Source of the DNA: CAUZIZ01 sp965218775
GTDB lineage: Bacteria; Acidobacteriota; UBA6911; RPQK01; JAJDTT01
Direction: 5' to 3'
NCBI GenBank assembly: GCA_965218775.1
Contig: CBDCLS010000003.1
Span: 682,001-746,000 of the forward strand
Length of the DNA: 64,000 nucleotides
Position numbers and translations under genes: made by a program. The notes under the pieces are model-generated. The model was not told the origin of the DNA, ran no database searches, and was given only the letters and a program-made list of their open reading frames with translations. Each line of letters starts with the position of its first letter. The stretch's first letter is position 1. Shown piece after piece: positions 1-8,415 of the stretch.

Positions 1-1
1 T

Positions 2-178
2 ATCGACCTGGACACCAGCGACAAGACGCCTCAGCAGTCCCTGGACGACTTACTGACCCTCTCCGAACCTCTGGTGAGTACGGCAGAGCTGGCGATGCGC
101 AGTGCTCCGCTTCCGGCGACTGAGTATGATGTGCGCTATGAGAATGCGGTGCGCAAGCTGATCCCAAAATCGATCTAG
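2..178 (+). CDS. C-terminal fragment of an unidentified protein (cut by window start)
   Basis: An open frame runs from the first bases to a TAG at 176-178, giving 58 residues that begin IDLDTSDKTPQQSLDDLL and end AVRKLIPKSI. I do not recognise the family. The opening loosely resembles the C-terminal end of small P-loop kinases, but that is a guess. The TAG lies in TAGCTAG immediately before the terminal repeat of the first insertion sequence (181 onward), so the insertion may have changed or truncated the native C-terminus. Confidence 0.5.
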   Translation: MDLDTSDKTPQQSLDDLLTLSEPLVSTAELAMRSAPLPATEYDVRYENAVRKLIPKSI

Positions 179-180
179 CT

Positions 181-1883
181 AGTTCCCATCCCAAGGACTT
201 TAAATAGCTGAAAATGAAGGAGTGAGGTGGGGATGTGGCCTCCCTTTTTTGTCAGACCTCTTTGTTAATCTTTTGGTGCGAACAAATTGAAAACAAAGAA
301 GTTAACTCGAAAAAGGAGGCCCAACGTTGCGCCAGAAAACGGAAGAACGACTCCCCCTTTGCCACATTTTCCCCGACCACCAAATGGCCCGGGAACTGGA
401 AAAGATCTCCGAGATCCTGGACCACAATCCCCGGATCTCGGCCTTAGTTTTACAGGATCTATGTGACACTTCCAATCCGCAGAAAGGCGCCAGCGGACTC
501 AGTGCCGAGTTTGTCCTACGAGCGACCCTCGTCAAACAGCTGCACGGCTTCAGCTACGAGCAGCTGGCCTTTCACCTACTCGACTCCCAGAGCTTCCGCA
601 GTTTTGTGCGTCACCCCCTGGGCTGGATGCCGAATAGGTCCACCCTGCAGCGCAATATCTCGAAGATCTCTGAAGCCAGCTGGAAAGAGATCAATACCGT
701 CTTGGTGGGCTGGGCCGCTCAGAAGGGACTGGAAAAGGGCCAGCGCATCCGCCTCGATTCGACCGCCGTCGAGAGCGACATTCATCATCCGACCGACAGT
801 GCCCTGCTCGACGATGCGGTGCGCACGGTGAGCCGGCTTCTGGGACAGCTCAAGGAGCGACAAGGCGCGCTCGAAGCCGAAGGCCAGGCGTCGACGGCGG
901 TGGTCTTTACCAACCACAGCCGACGAGCCAAGCGGCGGGCTTTTCAGATCGCCAACGGCCGAGGAGCCAAACGCCAGCGCGCCTATCGCGATCTGTTGAA
1001 GGTCGCCCGCAAAACCTACGGCTACGGCCTCACGGCCTTGCAAGCCGATTTGCCGGCCGCCGACCTGCTGACCGTGGCGCTGCTGGTCTCCTTGGAGCAT
1101 TACCTGAAGCTGATGGCCCGGGTCATCGATCAAACGGAGCGACGCGTCCTGCGCGGCGAGACCGTGCCCGCCGCCGAGAAGGTCTTTTCGATTTTTGAAG
1201 AGCATACGGACATCATCAAAAAAGGCCAGCGCGAACCGACCTATGGGCACAAGATCTTTCTGACCGGCGGTCGCTCGTCGCTGATCTTGAACTGTGAAGT
1301 CCTGGCTGGAAACCCGGCCGATGTGGGTCAGCTCCAACCCTTGCTCGGAGCCCATCGAGAGGTCTACGGTCGCTATCCGCGTCAGATGGCGGCGGACCGG
1401 GGCTTTTACAGCCAAGCCAATTTGACCTGGGCCAAAGGGGAGGGCATCCAGGATGCCGCCTTTGATCGCAAGGGAAGTCTGCCGATCAGCGAGATGGTGC
1501 GCTCCAGCTGGCTTTACAAACAGTTGAGACGTTTTCGCGCCGGCATTGAGGGTTGTATCTCGTGGCTCAAGCGCGTCTTCGGGCTGGACCGCTGCACCTG
1601 GAAAGGCTGGGAGCACTTCCAGCAGTACGTGCAGGCTTCCGTGGTCAGCTACAACCTGCTCGTTCTGGCCCGTTTGCTTCCCTGAGACCGTTGCAGCCTC
1701 TTGGAACCCAAAACGCTCGGAGCTGCGGCCGCAGTGTCTGCAAAATCCAGCTCCGTCATCCTCCTGCTGGCGAAAAAGGGTCCACCGAGCACAAAGTGGT
1801 CTTTGCCCGCTGCCTATGGTATATTAAGTATCTTAGAATCAGCTAATTAACAAAGCTTAAAAGTCAATTCTGGGATGGGAACT
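181..1883 (+). mobile_element. ISNCY-like insertion sequence, copy 1
   Basis: The element is bounded by a perfect 13-bp inverted repeat, AGTTCCCATCCCA at 181-193 and its complement at 1871-1883. With the adjoining TAGCT bases the match extends to 18 bp (176-193 against 1871-1888). AGCT flanks both ends (177-180, 1884-1887), a possible short target duplication. It carries one transposase gene. A related element follows after only nine bases. The stretch 1686-1870 downstream of the transposase shows no other gene. Confidence 0.75.
327..1685 (+). CDS. ISNCY-like DDE transposase
   Basis: This 452-residue transposase starts at TTG 327, chosen because AAAAGGAGG at 311-319 lies at normal spacing and the start lines up with the ATG of the neighbouring copy. 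An N-terminal DUF772-like helical region holds the LSAEFVLRATLVKQLHG segment. The catalytic core shows candidate acidic residues in IRLDSTAVESDIHHPTDS, MAADRGFY and RAGIEGCISWLKR. The HPTDS...LLDD block is typical, as I recall, of the ISNCY/IS1202 group. The frame is intact, so it may be active. It is clearly homologous to the transposase at 2039-3367 but well diverged from it. Confidence 0.85.
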   Translation: MRQKTEERLPLCHIFPDHQMARELEKISEILDHNPRISALVLQDLCDTSNPQKGASGLSAEFVLRATLVKQLHGFSYEQLAFHLLDSQSFRSFVRHPLGWMPNRSTLQRNISKISEASWKEINTVLVGWAAQKGLEKGQRIRLDSTAVESDIHHPTDSALLDDAVRTVSRLLGQLKERQGALEAEGQASTAVVFTNHSRRAKRRAFQIANGRGAKRQRAYRDLLKVARKTYGYGLTALQADLPAADLLTVALLVSLEHYLKLMARVIDQTERRVLRGETVPAAEKVFSIFEEHTDIIKKGQREPTYGHKIFLTGGRSSLILNCEVLAGNPADVGQLQPLLGAHREVYGRYPRQMAADRGFYSQANLTWAKGEGIQDAAFDRKGSLPISEMVRSSWLYKQLRRFRAGIEGCISWLKRVFGLDRCTWKGWEHFQQYVQASVVSYNLLVLARLLP

Positions 1884-1892
1884 AGCTAAGCT

Positions 1893-3549
1893 AGTTCTCG
1901 TCCGTTCGATTGTAAGTGACTGGAAATAAAAGGGAAAGAAGAGATTTAGGAGCTCCGTTTTTGTCAGGTCCTCTTGGTAGAATAAGTTTGCCAACTAACT
2001 CAAAGAAAAGGATTTACGACAAAAATGGAGCTCCAACGATGAGAAAGAACAGCGAACCACAGAGGCCGCTCGCCCCTGTGTGGCCCAATCACCGCTTGAG
2101 TGACGAGCTCCGCACGATCTCGAAGATTCTCGATAAGAATCCCGAGATCCTGGATCTGGTTTTACAAGATCTGTCTGACAAAGTGGATCCCCAAAACGGT
2201 TCGCCGGGCCTGAGTGCCGAGCAGCTCCTGCGTTGTGCGGTGCTCAAGAACTGGCATCAGCTGTCCTACGAGAAGCTGGCCTTTCACTTAGCCGACTCCG
2301 AGAGCTTTCGGGCGTTTTGCCGCTTACCCTTAGGGTGGGCTCCGGGCAAGAGTTGTCTGCAGGAGAACCTCAGTCGAATCCAGGCCGCGACCTGGGAGGG
2401 GATCGGGCAGATCCTGGTCCAATGGGCGAAGGCCCAAGGACTGGAGCAGGGACACAAGATCCGGGTGGATGCGACAAACGTCCCCAGCCCCATCCGCCAT
2501 CCTTTTGATTCCCGGCTGTTGTACGATTCGATCCGCACGGTCACGGCGTTGTTACGAGATTTAGGCCAATCCCATCGAGTGAGCTACCGGGACCACTGTC
2601 GGCGGGCCAAACGTCGTGTGATCAATCTCCGCAACGTCCGGGGTAAAGCCCGCAAGAAGGTCGTTTGCCTCGATCTGCTGAAGGTGGCAAAAAAGACCCG
2701 ACACTATGGCAAGTTGGCGCTTGAGAATGCCTCCCAGTGGGAGGACTGCCACAGTTTGATAATCGCTGGAAAGTTGCGTCATTATTTGGAGTTGCTGCAG
2801 CAGGTCATCGATCAAACCGAGCGCCGGATCCTGCGGGGAGAGACGGTGGCGGCGGAGGAAAAGGTCGTTTCCATCTTTGAGGAGCATAGCGACATCCTTC
2901 AGACGGGAGGCAGAGAGACCGTCTTTGGCCACAAGGTGTTTTTGACCTGTGGCAAGAGTTCGCTGATCTTGGACTGTCGAGTTGTGGCCGGGAATCCGGC
3001 CGATCAGACTCAGCTGAAACCCATGCTCCGACGCCATTTCGAGCACTACGGCTTCTATCCTCGGCAGGCCAGTTTTGACGGGGGATTCGCTACCCAGGAC
3101 AATCTCCAGTGGGGCAAGAAGCAGGGCATCGAAGATGTCGCGTTTGCCAAAAAGAGGAACTTGAAGGTCCCCGATATGGTCCGTTCCAGCTGGGTCTATC
3201 GACAACTGAGACGCTTTCGGGCCGGGATCGAAGGCTGCATCTCGATGCTCAAGCGGGTCTTTGGAGTCGACCGCTGCACCTGGAAGGGCTGGGATCACTT
3301 CCAGCAGTATGTGCAGCTTTCGGTGCTCAGTTACAACTTGCTCGTCCTGGCTCGTTTGCTGTTGTAGAAAGCTCAGAGTCCACTATTAGGGTGCGGGAGT
3401 TCAAGGATTGGTGTCTCTTAAAAACGACTTTCGAGGACTAGCTTGCAAACCCTCCTCTGAAACGGAGGGAAGTCACTGCCCGAAACCCTGGTATTGTCGA
3501 AGAAACCACCGATGGAACCTCAGAAAACGGGGGTTCCCGGATGAGAACT
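1893..3549 (+). mobile_element. ISNCY-like insertion sequence, copy 2, tandem to copy 1
   Basis: The ends are AGTTCTCGTCC at 1893 and GGATGAGAACT ending at 3549, an imperfect inverted repeat related to that of copy 1. AAGCT directly flanks both sides (1888-1892 and 3550-3554), consistent with a 5-bp target duplication. The right end sits a few bases before the AGGAGG of the cyclase gene. Between the transposase stop and the right end (3368-3549) there is only a CCTCC/GGAGG hairpin near 3450-3470. Confidence 0.7.
2039..3367 (+). CDS. ISNCY-like DDE transposase, second type
   Basis: The 442-residue protein starts at ATG 2039, although the frame is open upstream to 1916; the leader TGGAGCTCCAACG matches that of copy 1. 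Candidate catalytic acidic residues lie in IRVDATNVPSPIRHPFDS, ASFDGGFAT and RAGIEGCISMLKR. The C-terminal TWKGWDHFQQYVQLSVLSYN block is nearly the same as in copy 1, while the N-terminal half has drifted. The spacer between the first acidic motif and the RRAKRR segment is shorter than in copy 1. No frameshift is visible. Confidence 0.85.
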   Translation: MRKNSEPQRPLAPVWPNHRLSDELRTISKILDKNPEILDLVLQDLSDKVDPQNGSPGLSAEQLLRCAVLKNWHQLSYEKLAFHLADSESFRAFCRLPLGWAPGKSCLQENLSRIQAATWEGIGQILVQWAKAQGLEQGHKIRVDATNVPSPIRHPFDSRLLYDSIRTVTALLRDLGQSHRVSYRDHCRRAKRRVINLRNVRGKARKKVVCLDLLKVAKKTRHYGKLALENASQWEDCHSLIIAGKLRHYLELLQQVIDQTERRILRGETVAAEEKVVSIFEEHSDILQTGGRETVFGHKVFLTCGKSSLILDCRVVAGNPADQTQLKPMLRRHFEHYGFYPRQASFDGGFATQDNLQWGKKQGIEDVAFAKKRNLKVPDMVRSSWVYRQLRRFRAGIEGCISMLKRVFGVDRCTWKGWDHFQQYVQLSVLSYNLLVLARLLL

Positions 3550-3563
3550 AAGCTAGGAGGCCC

Positions 3564-5282
3564 ATGAAAACATCCCTTCAATCTTTTAGCCGAGGTAGCG
3601 TTTTCTACATCTCTATTTTGTTGCTGCTGCCAGTGCTACTGTTCGGCGTGGTGGCCGGGGTCACGAAGGCTGAAGTCGTGGACCTGACTCTACTCGTCGC
3701 GCCGGAGTTTCCCTGTACTTGGCCGCACCCCAAATTCCCGCAGTTCCAGATCAATCACTACCGAAGGATCGGTCCGGCGAGTGCCTACAACAGTGACATC
3801 CTGACGATCGATGGCAACACGGGCACGCAACTCGATGTGCCTCCGCACTCAGTAGCTCGCCCCGAACTGGGTCTGCCCAACTCAGGTCCTTTTGGCCATA
3901 TGTTCACCGACAAAGTACCTGCCTGGCAGTTTGGTGGTGAAGCCTGCGTCATCGATCTGAGGTCGCTTCGGGACGCTGCTGCCAAGGGTCACAGTGCACT
4001 CATCGAAAAGGAACACATCCAGGCCTGGGAACGAGAGCATCGCCCTCTTGGGCCGGGCGATGTGGTTTTGTTCTACTCAGGGTACAGTGATCGATACTAT
4101 AAACCTTACCCGGAAGGCCGCCGATTCATTGCCTCGGCACTGGAGGGGGAGACTCCGGCCTGGCCTGATCCCAGTCCTGACTGTATGGAATATCTGGCCA
4201 GCCGAGGGGTCAGAAATCTGGGAACCGACAGCCCCAGTATGGGTCCGGTCCCTGACCTCGCTGAGCCCACTCACTACGCCGGCCTCAAACATGGAATGAT
4301 TTGGACCGAGGGAGCTACGGGTCTGGGGCAGTTGCCTCCGACTGGATCCTTCTATTGCATGATTGGCCCCAAGCACGCGGGCGCACCCTATGGCGAAGGC
4401 CGGGCTTTCGCGGTGATCGGTGACCCGCTCGCTGATCGGCTCATCGACTCCGCGCGCAGGAAGCGGGTTGTAGACCTTTCTGTGACCCTTACCCCCGATC
4501 TGCCAGTAACCTGGCCGGGATTCCAAGCTGGAAATCATCGACACCCCTTCTACAAGGTAGATTTCTGGTACGCACCTAACCTAGATCTCTTTCAGCACAC
4601 CCATATGCTAGACAGCCATGCTGGAACGCACCTGGTACCACCTGCGTACGCCCTGCCTCGCCAAGGATTCGATAACAACAAGTACTCGCTGCAAGTGCAA
4701 ACCTGGCTGCAGCAATTCGAGGAGAAGTACGGTCCCCGGCTGAGCAGTGACGTGACCACCGAGAAGGTGCCGCTCTCTCAGACATTCGGACCCGCCCGTG
4801 TGATTGATGTCAGACACCTGGTGGGCTCTGTGGACCGCTCTCAATGGCCAGCATCGCCGGAAATTACACCCGCCGACATTCAGAAATACGAGAGGCTGAA
4901 CGGGGATCTACGACCCGGCGACATCGTCCTCTTCCACAGCGGCCACGTCACTAGAACCTTCAAGCCCCATAACGAAGGAAACGCCTGCATGCTGGATCCT
5001 CTGCGGGGAAAGAGCGAGGGCTGGCCAGCTCCTGGACCCGAGGCCATCGTCTACCTTGCCGGCCAGGGAATCCGCTGCGTAGCGACGGATGGTCCTTCGC
5101 TGGGAGGCGTCGATCCGCAGAAAGCATTGATGACCTATTGGGCACTGGGAAACAAGGGAATGGCGGGCGTCGAGTTCCTGACCAATCTGGGAGAGGTACC
5201 CGAAAAGGCATACTTCCTGTTCGCTGCCGTGAAGATCAAGAACGGACACGGGGGTCCAGGTCGCGCCATCGCTCTCTACTGA
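3564..5282 (+). CDS. Secreted tandem-domain cyclase family protein
   Basis: This 572-residue protein has an N-terminal hydrophobic segment (about residues 12-33, ISILLLLPVLLFGVVAG) that looks like a signal peptide. Two putative-cyclase domains follow (PF04199, the kynurenine formamidase superfamily), at about 38-290 and 300-572. Each repeats the family landmarks: VVDLT..., GDVVLFYSGY / GDIVLFHSGH, and GVRNLGTDSPS / GIRCVATDGPS. The metal-binding HxGTHxDxPxH motif is degenerate in both: NTGTQLDVPPH in the first and HAGTHLVPPAY in the second. One or both sites may have altered metal binding; the substrate is unknown. AGGAGG ends three bases before the ATG, and the ISNCY-like element ends just upstream, so its native promoter may be lost or replaced. 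Confidence 0.8.
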   Translation: MKTSLQSFSRGSVFYISILLLLPVLLFGVVAGVTKAEVVDLTLLVAPEFPCTWPHPKFPQFQINHYRRIGPASAYNSDILTIDGNTGTQLDVPPHSVARPELGLPNSGPFGHMFTDKVPAWQFGGEACVIDLRSLRDAAAKGHSALIEKEHIQAWEREHRPLGPGDVVLFYSGYSDRYYKPYPEGRRFIASALEGETPAWPDPSPDCMEYLASRGVRNLGTDSPSMGPVPDLAEPTHYAGLKHGMIWTEGATGLGQLPPTGSFYCMIGPKHAGAPYGEGRAFAVIGDPLADRLIDSARRKRVVDLSVTLTPDLPVTWPGFQAGNHRHPFYKVDFWYAPNLDLFQHTHMLDSHAGTHLVPPAYALPRQGFDNNKYSLQVQTWLQQFEEKYGPRLSSDVTTEKVPLSQTFGPARVIDVRHLVGSVDRSQWPASPEITPADIQKYERLNGDLRPGDIVLFHSGHVTRTFKPHNEGNACMLDPLRGKSEGWPAPGPEAIVYLAGQGIRCVATDGPSLGGVDPQKALMTYWALGNKGMAGVEFLTNLGEVPEKAYFLFAAVKIKNGHGGPGRAIALY

Positions 5283-5313
5283 GGTTAGGCCAAAAGGACC
5301 TTCCTCGTGGAGG

Positions 5314-5387
5314 GTGGCCTCCAGGCCGCCCTGAATCCAGACGACGGGCTAAACAGCCCGACTTCGGCCTGGAGGCCAAAGCTACGC
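5314..5387. repeat. Dispersed palindromic repeat, copy R1
   Basis: Arms GGCCTCCAGGCCG (5316-5328) and CGGCCTGGAGGCC (5365-5377) form a 13-bp inverted repeat around an inner hairpin CGGGCT-AAAC-AGCCCG, followed by GCTACGC at 5381-5387. Read as the reverse complement it matches the plan of the copies at 6765 and 18231. It lies between the convergent cyclase and oxidoreductase genes, so a bidirectional terminator role is possible. Confidence 0.7.
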
Positions 5388-5437
5388 AGGATCAGTTTGT
5401 GAACTTTCTCTCCACCAAGGTCCTCTAGCGCTACTTG

Positions 5438-6640
5438 TCAGATCTCGTCGTACCCGGGAATCTTCAACTGCCTGCCCTCTTCCAGAGCCGAGCGGTGGGC
5501 CACGATGCCCGGAACAGTCATGGCTAGCGATCTCTCCAGGTCGATTACGGGTTCCCGGTCCTCTAGCAAGGCCGTGACGAACTCCAGGGTCAGGAAGGGA
5601 TGGGATCCACCATGGCCGCTCTCGTACTCCATGGCCTCGGGGAGCCGGTCCCGGTACTCGGGAATCTCATCCCATTGCGGCGCCTCCGGCCCCTGCAGGC
5701 GGAAGGGCTGCCCTCCCGAACCCGGCATGTAGAACGTGAGCTTGCTGCCGAACCACTGGGCCCGCTCACCGTGTGCCGTCCCGTCCCAGAACACATTACA
5801 GCGACAGAAGTGTCCTCGGTCGGTCTGGAACATAGCCGACGCAGCGTTGAATGGACTGTTGTAAACATTGTCCTTCAAGGCAGGGTTATCGGGGTTTCCC
5901 CAACCTAGACAAGACACGTGGGTGAAACGTTCATCCGTCACACCGATGAGAAAGCCGGTGGAGTGGGTCGGATAGAGCATCGGGGGAAATCCGTATCTCC
6001 AGGTGCGCTGACCTTCATGAAACGAGAGTGGCGATACCCGACGCCCAATGTGGGGATGATAGTATTCGACCTCGCTGTAGAAGAGCTCGCCGAAGGCTCC
6101 CGCCTCCTGCAGCTCGCGAGCCGCGATGCAGTAATGGCGGTAGTAGCTGGTCTCGGCCATCATATATTTGCGGCCGGTGGCCTTCTTCACCTGCTTGAGT
6201 CGTGCGGCCTCCTCCAGGGTCAAACAGGCTGGGACGGCTGAGATCACGTCCAGATCACGTTCCATCGCCATCCCGACGTGTTTCTCGTGGTTGGGTGCCT
6301 CGGTGAAGATGGCTAGGGCATCCAGGTCCCGGGCCTCCTTGAGCATGGTTTCCATGGAATCGTACGCCGCGTCGCAGTGAAATCGCTCCTGGAGGTGCTT
6401 GCGCCGATCGGGTCGCAGGTCGCTGACCCCAGTCACCACACAGTTCGGGTGCTGGTGCCACTGAAACCTGGCTCCGAATCCACCCCCGACGACACCCAAG
6501 CGGATCTTTCGGCTCGAGCCGACCACGGCCCCGGAGCCACCCGTCGCGCTCCCCAGGATCCGTCGAGACGCCGAAACGCCCAGGGCTGCTACGGGAGCCT
6601 TCTTCAACACATCGCGTCGGGTTATCTTCTGTGATTTCAT
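5438..6640 (-). CDS. Tat-exported Gfo/Idh/MocA family oxidoreductase
   Basis: The 400-residue protein starts at ATG 6640, behind GGAGG in the leader; the longer open frame to 6949 is not needed. The N-terminus MKSQKITRRDVLKKAPVA is a twin-arginine signal (RRDVLK). It is followed at about residue 45 by a Rossmann NAD(P) motif, IRLGVVGGGFGARF. The segment DALAIFTEAPNHEKHV is the usual Gfo/Idh nucleotide-domain stretch, and the C-terminal half is the mixed alpha/beta substrate domain. Such proteins act on sugars or polyols in the periplasm, though the substrate cannot be read here. It faces the cyclase gene convergently across repeat R1. Confidence 0.85.
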   Translation of the reverse strand: MKSQKITRRDVLKKAPVAALGVSASRRILGSATGGSGAVVGSSRKIRLGVVGGGFGARFQWHQHPNCVVTGVSDLRPDRRKHLQERFHCDAAYDSMETMLKEARDLDALAIFTEAPNHEKHVGMAMERDLDVISAVPACLTLEEAARLKQVKKATGRKYMMAETSYYRHYCIAARELQEAGAFGELFYSEVEYYHPHIGRRVSPLSFHEGQRTWRYGFPPMLYPTHSTGFLIGVTDERFTHVSCLGWGNPDNPALKDNVYNSPFNAASAMFQTDRGHFCRCNVFWDGTAHGERAQWFGSKLTFYMPGSGGQPFRLQGPEAPQWDEIPEYRDRLPEAMEYESGHGGSHPFLTLEFVTALLEDREPVIDLERSLAMTVPGIVAHRSALEEGRQLKIPGYDEI

Positions 6641-6764
6641 CGGGATTCCTCCGTTCCGGGTCCGGGTTGTGGCTGGCCTTCGCAGCGACCATAGGTTCTC
6701 TGAGGCATCGTACCCCAGGCCCCGGATGATAGCTACAGTCTGAGGTGAACCTTCACGTGGCTTG

Positions 6765-6839
6765 GGTCTCCAGGCCGAAGGATTTTCATGTGCCGAGCCT
6801 TTGGCTCGACCCACGGCGGCCTGGAGACCGCCGCCACGC
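6765..6839. repeat. Dispersed palindromic repeat, copy R2
   Basis: Outer arms GGTCTCCAGGCCG (6765-6777) and CGGCCTGGAGACC (6817-6829) are exact complements. An inner hairpin CGAGCC-TTT-GGCTCG sits between them, and GCCGCCACGC follows. The compensating change against R1 (GAGACC/GGTCTC instead of GAGGCC/GGCCTC) keeps the pairing. It lies between the oxidoreductase start and the decayed sulfatase fragment. Nothing else is recognised in 6641-6896. Confidence 0.7.
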
Positions 6840-6896
6840 CGGACTGGGCTGCACCTTCTGCTTGAGTGCGTGAAGGTTGATAGGCAAAATTGAAAC

Positions 6897-7127
6897 GTGA
6901 ACGAAGAAGGGGCGGGAGCGTCAGGCGCCATACGCGGGGGAGATTTCAAGCTGATCGAATTCTTCGAAGCAGACCGATTCGAGCTCTACAATCTGAGAGG
7001 GGATCTTTCCGAAGAAAACGACCTCGCTGACTCCATGCCGGAAAAATTCGAAGCACTGAAAAAGCTGCTGGGACAATGGCGCCCGAGGGTGAGAGCCGAG
7101 CCCTTCGATCCTGCGGACCCCATTTGA
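6897..7127 (+). pseudogene. Remnant of a sulfatase C-terminus
   Basis: The reading frame encodes about 76 residues. Residues 12-65 read IRGGDFKLIEFFEADRFELY then NLRGDLSEENDLADSMPEKF, the characteristic C-terminal end of secreted type I (formylglycine) sulfatases of the arylsulfatase A type. The catalytic CxPSR region and the rest of the enzyme (normally 450-500 residues) are missing. A stop at 6891-6893 closes the frame just upstream, and repeat R2 lies 60 bases before it. I read this as the tail of a gene whose front was deleted. A GTG at 6897 could start a short product, but function is unlikely. Confidence 0.75.
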
Positions 7128-7183
7128 AGTTGTCACGATTGGTCTGGTGTTGAAAGGCTGGCCTGGGAGCCGATTCTACTTCC

Positions 7184-8071
7184 TTACTCGCACTCTACGG
7201 AAACTTCCTCCAGATAAGGAGTATTACCGCCGTCCGCTGACGTAAGGTACACCCGATACTGCAGCCAGTCATGGTTATTGGCAAGGCCGCTCAGAGCTGC
7301 GGGTGACTCGGTAAAGAACGACTCCGATCCACTTGGGCCTTGCCAGGAAGCTCCACGTAGGCTTTCCTCCTCGGCAGCGCTTCTCACCTGGAACTCGAGG
7401 TGAAGACGATATCCCCAGATGTCACCCCGCTCGTCCCCACGATTGGAGAGTATTACCTCGGGCAAGCCATCTCCATTGAGATCACCAACCGTTACGCCGC
7501 TGGCCAAAAAGGTGGGCAGTTCCGTGCGGTTGGAGGGCGAAAAACCCGAATCGCTGCCCCAATAGATCAGGGATTGTTGATCGGAACGGTAATTGTGCAT
7601 GAAGTTGGCAAAGACCAGGTCGAGATGGCCGTCGAGGTTGAGGTCCGCGATCTTGGACCGGCCCCCGCCCATGGTGGGTATACGGCTGATCCTGGTCTTT
7701 CCCTTATCCAACCAGGTCAGGACCGAAAAGGGCGCCCGCATCTGCCACATCTCCGGCAACAGCGAGTGAAATCCCTGCGGGCCGCCCCAGTAGATGAGGG
7801 AGTCAGGGGCATAGACGCTATCGTGGTCCTGCGTGAACACTAGATCCAGCTCACCGTCCAGATTCAGGTCCTGTCGATTGATGGTCTGGATACGGCCTTT
7901 TCGCGAGACGTACAAATTCTGCCCGCCGTCGGCCGCTACCCCTTGCCGCTGCTGCTCATATCCATCCCGCTTTATCCACACAGAATCGCCGGCGTAAAGG
8001 GCGGAGATCAACATGAGAATGATCACTGCCAAGGCGGTCCTGTGAGCAAACGTCATTGAGAAAGGTTGCAT
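7184..8071 (-). CDS. Secreted FG-GAP/VCBS repeat protein
   Basis: This 295-residue protein has a signal peptide (about residues 8-27, ALAVIILMLISALYA). At least three calcium-loop repeats of the VCBS/FG-GAP kind are visible: DLNLDGELDLVF, DLNLDGHLDLVF and DLNGDGLPEVIL. These usually form blades of an extracellular beta-propeller with Ca2+ bound by the DxNxDG loops. The last 70 residues lack the repeat. GAGGAG eight bases before ATG 8071 supports the first Met over the one five codons later. With fewer repeats than a full propeller, it may be a partial propeller or a shortened family member. No enzyme activity is implied. Confidence 0.8.
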   Translation of the reverse strand: MQPFSMTFAHRTALAVIILMLISALYAGDSVWIKRDGYEQQRQGVAADGGQNLYVSRKGRIQTINRQDLNLDGELDLVFTQDHDSVYAPDSLIYWGGPQGFHSLLPEMWQMRAPFSVLTWLDKGKTRISRIPTMGGGRSKIADLNLDGHLDLVFANFMHNYRSDQQSLIYWGSDSGFSPSNRTELPTFLASGVTVGDLNGDGLPEVILSNRGDERGDIWGYRLHLEFQVRSAAEEESLRGASWQGPSGSESFFTESPAALSGLANNHDWLQYRVYLTSADGGNTPYLEEVSVECE

Positions 8072-8120
8072 CGGATACTCCTCGATTCCATCGATTCGGT
8101 CGTCAAGAATCAGCGTTCGG

Positions 8121-8351
8121 CTAGTAAAGTAGCATTCGCCTGAGCAGCTGTAATCCGATTAGCAGGATGAGGGGTGAGAAATCCAGTCCGGAGACTGGGC
8201 CAATCGCTCTCCGGATGGGAGCCAGCACGGGTTCCGTCAAGGTACTGCAAAACCTCACTACTGGGTGATAGGGAGACAAGTTGATCCAAGAAACAATGAC
8301 GGACAACAGGACTATCAAGGTGTAGATATCAATCAACTTGGCAATCAACAT
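8121..8351 (-). CDS. YggT family membrane protein
   Basis: The 76-residue protein has two hydrophobic segments (about 8-25 and 55-72) separated by the family stretch YHPVVRFCSTLTEPVLAPIR, the conserved YggT signature (NP-V-FL-TEP-L-PIRR-P). YggT proteins are small inner-membrane proteins linked to osmotic shock tolerance and, in some bacteria, to the cell-division region. ATG 8351 was chosen over the in-frame TTG nine codons earlier because AGGA precedes it and the family begins at this point. It is followed on the same strand by the FG-GAP gene with no clear functional link. Confidence 0.85.
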   Translation of the reverse strand: MLIAKLIDIYTLIVLLSVIVSWINLSPYHPVVRFCSTLTEPVLAPIRRAIGPVSGLDFSPLILLIGLQLLRRMLLY

Positions 8352-8415
8352 ATCTGATCCTGGTGAGAGCGGCGCCAAAATTGTAGCATCTCAAATCTGT
8401 GTGCCAACTCCATGA

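Noticed and set aside
576..1616. 346-residue antisense open frame across the first transposase
   Set aside because: It lies entirely opposite a well-supported transposase and shows no recognisable domain; codon structure of the sense gene explains it.
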